Part shown: piece after piece, positions 1 to 5,594 of the stretch
How the letters are laid out: the number at the start of each line of letters is the position of its first letter
Numbering within the stretch: position 1 is the first letter of the stretch
Assembly (NCBI GenBank): GCA_934636425.1
Contig: CAKUAV010000117.1
Location: forward strand, 1 to 9,805
Source: an uncultured Clostridia bacterium
GTDB lineage: Bacteria; Bacillota; Clostridia; Christensenellales; Aristaeellaceae
Direction of reading: 5' to 3'
DNA length: 9,805 nucleotides
Made by a program: the position numbers and the translations under genes
The notes under the pieces: model-generated
Databases searched by the model: none
Told to the model about the DNA's origin: nothing
The model's input: the letters and a program-made list of their open reading frames with translations, nothing else

Positions 1-46
1 GGGCGCTCGCAGTCCCGTTCGCCCGCCTGTCAAGGCCTGCTTTGAC

Positions 47-83
47 AAAATGAAGCGTCCCCGGCGAGCGGAGACGCTTCATT
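47..83 (-). terminator. Intrinsic terminator of the GH109-like gene
   Basis: An 11-bp perfect inverted repeat (AATGAAGCGTC at 49-59, GACGCTTCATT at 73-83) encloses a 13-nt loop. Read on the minus strand, the stem runs into TTTTGTC, giving a short U tract. It begins about 10 nt after the minus-strand stop codon at 93-95. On the plus strand the stem is followed by an AT-rich but not T-only stretch, so termination in that direction would be weaker. Positions 1-48 to the left hold no gene I can assign. Confidence 0.75.
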
Positions 84-92
84 ATATATTGC

Positions 93-1376
93 CTATTCGG
101 CGTTCTTGCCGGAGAGCCAGATCCGGCGCACATCTTCGTAGACGCTGTCGGGATAATCGAGGCTGCCGCCGGGATAGCAGGGCAGCAGATCGTCGCCGCC
201 GGCGATCTTCGGGTTGGTGCATTTGTTGTCGTGCCGCCATGCGTCGCGCTCTTCCCTGTTGCGCAGGTTCGGAATGCGCATGGGCTTGTTGCCCTCGAGT
301 ATGGAGCGATAGGCGAGTATGCCGCATATGCCCATGTCGACGGCGTGGTATACGTCGATGGAGTACTTCTCGCCCTCGGGATTGCCCAGAATCTTCTCGA
401 TGAAGAAGTGGGTGGGATAGAAGTCGCTGCCGCCGTGGCTGCTGAACTTCTTGGCCATCTCTGCGGAAATGGCGGGCGGCGCGGGATGATAGTGCTCGGT
501 CGTGCCGACGCACAGCTTCTCGCCCTCGCGGTAGACCTGCAATTCGGGCTCCCTGCCCTCGCCGTAGCTGGGGACGAAGCGCTCGGACTCCATGCTGCCC
601 TTTGTGCCGTAAACCTGATAGTTGACGCTGCCCGGCTCGCGCTTGAGGTGGCCGTGTATGCTCTTGCAGATCGCGCCGTTGTCGAGCGTCAAAAGCTCGA
701 GCGCGCAGGTTTCGCCCATCTTCAGGCCGAGCGGGCGCACTGTGTCGTTGCGCTGTGTGACGAAGCCCACGACCTGCACCGGGCGGTGGCCGGTGATTGT
801 GAGCATCGGGCCAATGGAGTGTGTGCAGTAGAACGTGGGGAACATATTGTTGCGCCAGTGATCGCGCTCGCCGTAGGTGATGCTGGGCCAGATGGCGCTG
901 CAATCGTGTATGTACTCGCCCTCGGCGTACATCACGTCGCCGATCTCGCCGCGCTCATAGCGCTCGCGCATCTCGAAGGCGTGCCACATATAGCAGTAGT
1001 TCTCGGCATAGGCGTACACCTTGCCGCTCTCCTCGACGGCCTCGATCAGCTCGACGGCCTGCGCCATGGTCTCGCAGGGCAGCACCTCGCTGAGCACATG
1101 GCGGCCGCTCCTGAGCAGGCGTATGGCGAACGTGGCGTGCTCGTTGGCGTAGTTGGCCAGCACGACCGCGTCCATGTCGTGCCTGAAAAAGTCCTCGAAG
1201 TTCTCGTAGAGCGCGATTTTCAGTCCGGCCTCCTCAGCCGCCTTGCCGGCCTTCTCGAGGGCGGGGACAAACTTGTCGCATATGGCGACCAGCTCCGCAT
1301 CGGGATGCTGGAGCAGCACGTTGATCATGGTCATGCCGCGGTACGCGCCGAAAACGCCGATTTTCACTTTGGCCAT
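93..1376 (-). CDS. Gfo/Idh/MocA-fold protein resembling GH109 NAD-dependent glycosidases
   Basis: A 427-residue cytoplasmic protein with no signal peptide. The N-terminal Rossmann fold shows a variant dinucleotide loop, GVFGAYRG (residues 7-14), followed by a C-terminal alpha/beta domain. Where dehydrogenases carry EKP, this protein has SEVLP (96-100), so the usual catalytic lysine is absent. Next come ENYCY (125-129), EGEYIHD (152-158) and CTHSIGP (184-190). From memory of the family, these match the GH109 pattern (EVP, EN.CY, EG.Y.HD, PTHGLGP). GH109 enzymes use tightly bound NAD to open alpha-N-acetylgalactosaminides by oxidation and elimination. I infer a GH109-like NAD-dependent glycosidase or related keto-sugar enzyme; the substrate is unknown. 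An in-frame ATG at 1388 exists, but AGAAAGGA abuts it; that same sequence lies 11 nt before the ATG at 1376, which directly precedes the Rossmann strand, so 1376 is preferred. The gene stands alone, with its own promoter and terminator. An ordinary oxidoreductase remains possible. Confidence 0.85.
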   Translation of the reverse strand: MAKVKIGVFGAYRGMTMINVLLQHPDAELVAICDKFVPALEKAGKAAEEAGLKIALYENFEDFFRHDMDAVVLANYANEHATFAIRLLRSGRHVLSEVLPCETMAQAVELIEAVEESGKVYAYAENYCYMWHAFEMRERYERGEIGDVMYAEGEYIHDCSAIWPSITYGERDHWRNNMFPTFYCTHSIGPMLTITGHRPVQVVGFVTQRNDTVRPLGLKMGETCALELLTLDNGAICKSIHGHLKREPGSVNYQVYGTKGSMESERFVPSYGEGREPELQVYREGEKLCVGTTEHYHPAPPAISAEMAKKFSSHGGSDFYPTHFFIEKILGNPEGEKYSIDVYHAVDMGICGILAYRSILEGNKPMRIPNLRNREERDAWRHDNKCTNPKIAGGDDLLPCYPGGSLDYPDSVYEDVRRIWLSGKNAE

Positions 1377-1412
1377 CGTGTAAACCATCCTTTCTGAGAT
1401 TAACTCGACAAC

Positions 1413-1444
1413 ATTATATTAACAGTCGATCGATTTTCCTGCAA
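1413..1444 (-). promoter_or_regulatory. Putative sigma-A promoter of the GH109-like gene
   Basis: On the minus strand a TTGCAG box (1439-1444) lies upstream of TAATATAAT, which offers TAATAT at 17-nt spacing or a perfect TATAAT (1413-1418) at 20-nt spacing. The spacer carries the 8-bp palindrome TCGATCGA (1426-1433), a possible operator. Transcription would begin about 25-30 nt upstream of the preferred start codon at 1376. Confidence 0.55.
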
Positions 1445-1590
1445 TGTACTAAATGCCCAAATTTGCGCGTAAAATATTGAAATGATACGGCGCGCGGCGC
1501 TTGGTAAATTTTTGGATAAGCGGACACCGAACGCGCGGATTGTGCGTCTATATGAATGTATTATGTGAAATGAGGATCGTGAAGCGGCGT

Positions 1591-3405
1591 ATGAAGAGAT
1601 GGGTTGCATGTTTGCTGATTGTCGTGATGCTGCTTGCCGGCGCAATCGGCGGGGCGGAGGGCGCTCTCACGCAGAGCGCGAACGAGCCGACCGCGCCGCC
1701 TGAAGAAACGGTGGCCGCCGCGCCGGCTGCTCAAATCGACGTGCCGATCGCCACGCCCGAGCCGACCGACCTGACGCTCAGCGCCCGCGGCAGCGCGGTT
1801 CAGGCGCTTCAGGAGCGGCTGCGGCAGCTGGGCTTTTTCTACACGGCGATCGACGGCATTTACGGCGCGAACACGCAGGCGGCCGTGCGCGAGTTTGAGG
1901 AGTACATTCGCCTGATCGAGCAGCGGGACATAGACGCGCGCATCGCGGCCATGGCCACGAGCGAGCCGACGCTCACGTCCACGAGCGAACCGACGGACGA
2001 GGGCGTGCAGGCGGTCGCAACGCCCGATCCAACGCCCACGAGTGCGCCGACCGCCACGCCGACCCCGGCGCCCACGCCCGAGACGGCCGCCGACGGTCTG
2101 GCCGAAATCGCCGTTCAGGAGCTGGCGTTCGGCGATCCCGACGCGCTGTATCTCTGCGATGTGGCGCAGGGCGACAGCGGCCTTGCGGCAAAGCGCGTAC
2201 AGCGCCGGCTGGTCGCGCTCAACTATCTCGACGACGCGGCGGACGGCGTGTTCGGCGTGAATTCCGAGACGGCGCTCATCGCGTTTCAGGCGGCGCACGA
2301 TCTGGAGCAGACCGGCGTGGCCGATCGCCAGACGCAGGCGCGTTTGTTTTCGAGCGACGCAAAAACCGCGCTGCGCCCGGTCTACAACCGCCTGACGCTC
2401 TGGTCGAGCGGCGAGGGCGTGAAGAATGTGCAGCGCCAGCTGGTCATACTGGGCTTCATGAACGGCTCGATCAACGGTACCTATGGCGAAAGCACGCGCG
2501 CGGGCGTCATGGCGTTCGAAAAATACCTCTACAAGATCGACAACAAACCGGCCGCGCCCGAAGCGAGCGACGCGCCGGACGAGGGCGTTCAGGCGGTCGA
2601 GCCGATCGTCGACAACGCCTCCAAAGAGGCGACTCTGGCGGCGGACGATCCGGAAACCAACCCCTACGAGGTCATGCCCACACTGAGCGCCGAGGAGGAG
2701 CAAGATTCGGACTTCGAGCCGACCGGCGTGATGACCGCAGAACTGCAGATCCGCCTGCTCGAGGACGGCATACCGATCTATCAGGAGACGGTCAGCCATG
2801 GCAGCCGCGGCGACGAGGTGCGGCGGGTTCAGCGGCGGCTGTACAGCCTCAACTATCTCACGGCCAGCGGCGTGGACGGCGTGTTCGGCGGCGGCACGGA
2901 GAAGGCCGTCTCTCAGTTTCAGGGCCGCAACGGCCTTGAGAGGACGGGAATCGCCGATCAGAAAACGCAGTCCGCGCTGTTTTCCGAGGACGCGGTCAAG
3001 TCGATCAAGCCCTATCAGATCAAGATCAGCGTCGACGATCAGCGGCTCTACGTCTATTCGCCGGACGATTACGACAACTATTCGATACTCGTCAAGACGT
3101 TCGCCTGCTCGACCGGCACGCGCGATCATCCCACGCCGCTGGGCACGTTCACCAACACCGGCCCCGGCGCGCGCTGGCATTATTTCAAGAAATTCGACTG
3201 CTGGGCGCAGTATGCCTGGTATGTGGACGGCGACATCATGATACACTCCGTGCTCTATGGCGAGGCCGACGAAAGCACGCTCAGGCGCGGCTCGGTCTCC
3301 GCGCTGGGCAAACGCGCCTCGCACGGCTGCATCCGGCTGTCGGTCGAGGACGCGCGCTGGATCTACAACAACTGCTCCTCGGGCACGACCGTGGTGGTCT
3401 ATTGA
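1591..3405 (+). CDS. Secreted L,D-transpeptidase (YkuD) with repeated peptidoglycan-binding domains
   Basis: A 604-residue exported cell-wall enzyme. L,D-transpeptidases make 3-3 crosslinks in peptidoglycan or attach proteins to it through a catalytic cysteine. A basic n-region and hydrophobic core (residues 1-24, MKRWVACLLIVVMLL onward) form a signal peptide with no lipobox cysteine. PG_binding_1-type repeats begin at about 61, 188, 268 and 399, showing motifs such as VQRRL, DGVFG and AFQ. The first and third are interrupted by Pro/Thr- or acid-rich linkers of roughly 60-70 residues, each containing DEGVQAV. The C-terminal YkuD domain (about 474-604) has the expected histidine in MIHS (H552) and the SHGC motif with catalytic C580. 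The open frame extends up to a TTG at 1501, and ATGs lie at 1552 and 1570. I chose 1591 because it starts directly at the signal peptide; a GAGG lies about 15 nt upstream, so 1570 is also possible. The gene is monocistronic, followed at once by a terminator. Confidence 0.9.
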   Translation: MKRWVACLLIVVMLLAGAIGGAEGALTQSANEPTAPPEETVAAAPAAQIDVPIATPEPTDLTLSARGSAVQALQERLRQLGFFYTAIDGIYGANTQAAVREFEEYIRLIEQRDIDARIAAMATSEPTLTSTSEPTDEGVQAVATPDPTPTSAPTATPTPAPTPETAADGLAEIAVQELAFGDPDALYLCDVAQGDSGLAAKRVQRRLVALNYLDDAADGVFGVNSETALIAFQAAHDLEQTGVADRQTQARLFSSDAKTALRPVYNRLTLWSSGEGVKNVQRQLVILGFMNGSINGTYGESTRAGVMAFEKYLYKIDNKPAAPEASDAPDEGVQAVEPIVDNASKEATLAADDPETNPYEVMPTLSAEEEQDSDFEPTGVMTAELQIRLLEDGIPIYQETVSHGSRGDEVRRVQRRLYSLNYLTASGVDGVFGGGTEKAVSQFQGRNGLERTGIADQKTQSALFSEDAVKSIKPYQIKISVDDQRLYVYSPDDYDNYSILVKTFACSTGTRDHPTPLGTFTNTGPGARWHYFKKFDCWAQYAWYVDGDIMIHSVLYGEADESTLRRGSVSALGKRASHGCIRLSVEDARWIYNNCSSGTTVVVY

Positions 3406-3410
3406 CATGG

Positions 3411-3448
3411 AAAAGGCGGCTGGAGACATGCGCTTCGGCCGCCTTTTT
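3411..3448 (+). terminator. Intrinsic terminator of the L,D-transpeptidase gene
   Basis: A 10-bp perfect stem (AAAAGGCGGC at 3411-3420 with GCCGCCTTTT at 3438-3447) encloses a 17-nt loop and leads into a T5 tract. It starts 5 nt after the stop codon of the transpeptidase gene, marking that gene as a transcription unit separate from the HAD gene downstream. Confidence 0.88.
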
Positions 3449-3470
3449 GTGTAATTTATCGGCGCGCGGC

Positions 3471-3499
3471 TGGACGGCGCGGCGCTTTTATGCTATACT
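3471..3499 (+). promoter_or_regulatory. Extended -10 promoter of the HAD phosphatase gene
   Basis: TGGACG (3471-3476, four of six matches to TTGACA) is followed after 17 nt by TATACT (3494-3499), with a TG one base upstream of the -10 box (3491-3492). It sits just after the preceding terminator and about 29 nt before the start codon at 3528, so the leader is short. The spacer contains GCGCGGCG. Confidence 0.7.
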
Positions 3500-3514
3500 G
3501 AGAAAAACAGATGC

Positions 3515-3520
3515 GGAGGA
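3515..3520 (+). promoter_or_regulatory. Ribosome binding site fixing the HAD start
   Basis: GGAGGA ends 7 nt before the ATG at 3528. The reading frame stays open upstream to an ATG at 3402, but that codon overlaps the end of the transpeptidase gene and would place the terminator and promoter inside the coding region. This site decides for 3528. Confidence 0.85.
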
Positions 3521-3527
3521 TGACGCC

Positions 3528-4220
3528 ATGCATTTGGCACTGATCGATATTGACAACACGCTGCTCGATTTTGACGAATATGTCCGGCAGACTATGCAAA
3601 GCGGCTTTGCGCATTTCGGCCTGCGCCCCTACGAGCCGTTCATGTACGATGTGTTCGAGCGGGAGAACAATGAACTGTGGCGCGCGCTCGAGCGCGGCGA
3701 GCTGACATTTGCCGAGCTGAAGCGCGTGCGCTGGAACAGCATATTCGAGGCGCTGGGCGTCGATTTCGACGGCGCGGTTTTCGAGGAATATTTCCGCGCG
3801 GCGCTGCACGAGAGCGCCATTCCGGTGGACGGCGCGCGCGATATGCTCGCAGCGCTGTCTGAGCGCATGCCGCTCTATGCCGCCAGCAACGGCCCATACG
3901 AGCAGCAGATGCACCGCCTCGAAATCGCGGACATGGCGAAATACTTCACGGATTTCTTCATTTCGGAGCGGATCGGCGCGTCCAAGCCGTCGCGGGCGTT
4001 CTTTGATCGCGCGTTTGAAGCGATCAACGCGGGGCGAGAAGCGCCCATTCGGCCGCATGAGGCCGTGATTATCGGCGATTCGCTCACGTCGGACATGGCG
4101 GGCGGCGCGCAGTACGGCCTTGTGACCTGCTATTATCGCCGAAAGGGCGCTGCGCCGGCGGGCGAGGGGATTGACTTCACCGTGACCGACCTTCGGGACG
4201 TGGAAAGGCTGATACTGTGA
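3528..4220 (+). CDS. YjjG/YfnB-type HAD hydrolase, probable pyrimidine 5'-nucleotidase
   Basis: A 230-residue cytoplasmic phosphatase of the haloacid dehalogenase superfamily. All four motifs are visible: motif I DIDNT (D7 nucleophile, D9 acid/base), motif II in YAASNGP, the motif III lysine in GASKPS, and motif IV IGDSLTSD, which binds Mg2+. Segments such as NNELWRALERGELTFAELK in the cap and the ISERIGASKP/GDSLTSD spacing resemble the YjjG family, whose E. coli member dephosphorylates (including non-canonical) pyrimidine nucleoside monophosphates as a house-cleaning step. The function here is inferred from that likeness; another small phosphorylated substrate is possible. The length fits the family (about 225-235). 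The gene has its own promoter, a strong Shine-Dalgarno and a downstream terminator, so it appears monocistronic. Confidence 0.92.
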   Translation: MHLALIDIDNTLLDFDEYVRQTMQSGFAHFGLRPYEPFMYDVFERENNELWRALERGELTFAELKRVRWNSIFEALGVDFDGAVFEEYFRAALHESAIPVDGARDMLAALSERMPLYAASNGPYEQQMHRLEIADMAKYFTDFFISERIGASKPSRAFFDRAFEAINAGREAPIRPHEAVIIGDSLTSDMAGGAQYGLVTCYYRRKGAAPAGEGIDFTVTDLRDVERLIL

Positions 4221-4296
4221 GCGGCGTTCCCGGGAAAAATCTTGTGCAGCGCCCAGCGGGACAGACCGATATTGAACGGCTTTGCCCATACGAAGA

Positions 4297-4345
4297 CAGC
4301 CCGCCGCGGGGGGGGGGAGTAAACCTCTGCGGCGGGCTGCTTTTT
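4297..4345 (+). terminator. Terminator after the HAD gene, possibly bidirectional
   Basis: An 11-bp perfect stem (CAGCCCGCCGC at 4297-4307 with GCGGCGGGCTG at 4329-4339) encloses a 21-nt loop and is followed by CTTTTTG. It lies between two convergent genes. On the plus strand the T5 tract fits termination of the HAD transcript, 76 nt past its stop. On the minus strand the stem is followed only by TCTTCG, so any role for the convergent dehydrogenase gene would be weaker. The loop begins with ten consecutive G (4308-4317). Confidence 0.85.
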
Positions 4346-4367
4346 GCTTATTTGGAAGAATCGGCGC

Positions 4368-5438
4368 TTACAGGCGCACCCAGCGCTGCTCGCGCGCGGA
4401 CTCGACCAGCGCGTCGACCAGATGCATGTTGACGCAGCCGTCCTCGATTGTGGCGGCCAGCGTGTTCGCCTTGCCGTTTATGACGTCGGCGAAGCACTGC
4501 ATCTGGCTGACGTTGTACGGCTCGGGAATCTCGAGCTTCTCGAAGTGATGGCGGCTGCTGTTCACGCGGCCGCTGCAGCACTCGAGCGTGTCCGCGCCCT
4601 TGCCCTCGGCGTCCAGCTCGTATATGAGCGCGCCCTCGCTGCCGTAGATCTCCATGCGCTGATAGTTGCCGCGTCCGGCGGCCAGGCGCGTGATGCGGAA
4701 TGTGGCGGCCGCGCCGTCGCTCATCTCGGCCATGGCGTTGGAGAAGTCGTCCACCAGCACGCGCTTCATGCCGCTTCCGTCGAGCGCGCGGCGCTCATGG
4801 ACGAACGTGCCCAGATGGCCGCAGATCGCCGTGTACTCCGCGCCGGTGACGAAGCGCACCAGATCGAGGCCGTGGCTGCCCAGATCGCCCAGCGTGCCGG
4901 TGCCGGTGATCGGCTGATCGAAGCGCCACACCAGCGGGCAGTCGACAAACGGCAGTCCCCACGCCTGGCTGTACTCCATATCGACGTGATAGATCCGGCC
5001 GATCAGGCCGCGCCGCACCAGATCGCGGGCATAGCGCGCGGCGGCCTTGAAGCGATAGGAGAAGCAGACCATGTTCTTCACGCCCTTTTCCAGCGCGAAG
5101 GCGGCCAGCGCGTCGGCCTGCTTGCGATCCATGCAGATGGGCTTTTCGAGGCAGAAGGGCTTACCGGCCTCGGCGGCGGTCATGGCGATTTCAAAGTGGA
5201 CGTTGTTGGGCGTGGAAATATCCACCGCGTCCACATCGGGGCAGTTGATCAGATCGTGATAATCGGTAAAGCAGTGCGCGTCGTCTATGCCATATCTGTT
5301 CCTGGCGTATTCGAGCGCCTCGGGGCGCAGATCGCACACGGCGGCCAGCTGCAAATCGGGGCTGGCCTCAATGCCCGGCAGGTGAACCCCGCGGGAAATG
5401 CCGCCTATGCCGACGCTGCCAACGCGAATCACTGACAT
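4368..5438 (-). CDS. Gfo/Idh/MocA family oxidoreductase (canonical, EKP present)
   Basis: A 356-residue cytoplasmic NAD(P)-dependent sugar or cyclitol dehydrogenase, close to the family's usual length (330-390). The N-terminal Rossmann fold shows the glycine-rich loop GSVGIGGIS (residues 7-15), a strand ending in AVCD (33-36), the STPN turn (75-78) and the classical LEKP motif (97-100) carrying the catalytic lysine K99. The C-terminal domain has GDLGSHGLDL (184-193), giving the usual D185/H189 pair next to substrate and cofactor. The start codon is fixed by AAAGGAGGA 9 nt upstream. The gene is transcribed divergently from the GH36-like/GH2 operon through a shared promoter region, which suggests, but does not prove, co-regulation. 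The exact substrate cannot be read from the sequence; members act on glucose, inositols, 1,5-anhydro sugars, or as C3 oxidases of glycosides. Confidence 0.93.
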   Translation of the reverse strand: MSVIRVGSVGIGGISRGVHLPGIEASPDLQLAAVCDLRPEALEYARNRYGIDDAHCFTDYHDLINCPDVDAVDISTPNNVHFEIAMTAAEAGKPFCLEKPICMDRKQADALAAFALEKGVKNMVCFSYRFKAAARYARDLVRRGLIGRIYHVDMEYSQAWGLPFVDCPLVWRFDQPITGTGTLGDLGSHGLDLVRFVTGAEYTAICGHLGTFVHERRALDGSGMKRVLVDDFSNAMAEMSDGAAATFRITRLAAGRGNYQRMEIYGSEGALIYELDAEGKGADTLECCSGRVNSSRHHFEKLEIPEPYNVSQMQCFADVINGKANTLAATIEDGCVNMHLVDALVESAREQRWVRL

Positions 5439-5447
5439 GATGAATCA

Positions 5448-5456
5448 TCCTCCTTT
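5448..5456 (-). promoter_or_regulatory. Strong ribosome binding site of the dehydrogenase gene
   Basis: On the minus strand AAAGGAGGA lies 9 nt before the ATG at 5438. It is a near-complete anti-16S match and the strongest Shine-Dalgarno in the window. Confidence 0.85.
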
Positions 5457-5477
5457 GCAGGCTTTGCTGCTGCGTCT

Positions 5478-5506
5478 ATCATACCATTCTTTGTAAAAAT
5501 GCGCAA
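5478..5506 (-). promoter_or_regulatory. Promoter of the dehydrogenase gene
   Basis: On the minus strand TTGCGC (5501-5506) and TATGAT (5478-5483) are separated by exactly 17 nt. The start point would fall near 5470, about 30 nt before the start codon at 5438. It is back to back with the plus-strand promoter, with 7 nt between the two -35 boxes. Confidence 0.65.
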
Positions 5507-5519
5507 TATAAGATTTACA
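5492..5519. promoter_or_regulatory. Candidate operator dyad between divergent promoters
   Basis: TGTAAA (5492-5497) and TTTACA (5514-5519) form a 6-bp inverted repeat with a 16-nt centre. The centre itself contains the palindrome TGCGCA (5500-5505). The right arm coincides with the plus-strand -35 box and the left arm lies in the minus-strand promoter spacer, so a bound dimer could affect both directions. This is inference from symmetry alone; no regulator gene is in the window. Confidence 0.3.
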
Positions 5520-5542
5520 CGCGCGGCGTTCTGCTTTATAAT
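5514..5542 (+). promoter_or_regulatory. Strong promoter of the GH36-like/GH2/Nudix operon
   Basis: TTTACA (5514-5519) and a perfect TATAAT (5537-5542) are separated by exactly 17 nt, with a T-rich, then A-rich flank around the -10. Transcription would start near 5550. This rules out the in-frame ATG at 5499, which lies upstream of the promoter, as the start of the GH36-like gene. Confidence 0.8.
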
Positions 5543-5594
5543 AAAAAAGAATAAAACCGGCTCGATGGGGCCGCTTGAAAGGACGTTGGAAGGT

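Noticed and set aside
1..53. Possible tail of a plus-strand gene ending at TGA 51-53 or 43-45
   Set aside because: Only 14-17 codons are visible, with no motif, so a coding call cannot be supported.
231..1397. A plus-strand open frame opposite the GH109-like gene
   Set aside because: It is an Ala/Leu/Val-rich shadow of the well-supported minus-strand gene, with no recognisable domain.
1966..2082. Periodic GCGAGCCGACGC/CCACGCC-type repeats that might look like a tandem DNA repeat
   Set aside because: They encode the Pro/Thr/Ser-rich linker of the transpeptidase; the DNA periodicity follows from the amino acid composition and is not an independent element.
1561..3429. A 622-codon open frame on the minus strand opposite the transpeptidase
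   Set aside because: It mirrors the real gene and its terminator, has low-complexity Arg-rich composition and no ribosome binding site.
4344..5435. A 363-codon plus-strand frame opposite the canonical dehydrogenase
   Set aside because: The minus strand encodes a clear Gfo/Idh/MocA protein with a strong ribosome binding site; the plus frame is an antisense shadow.
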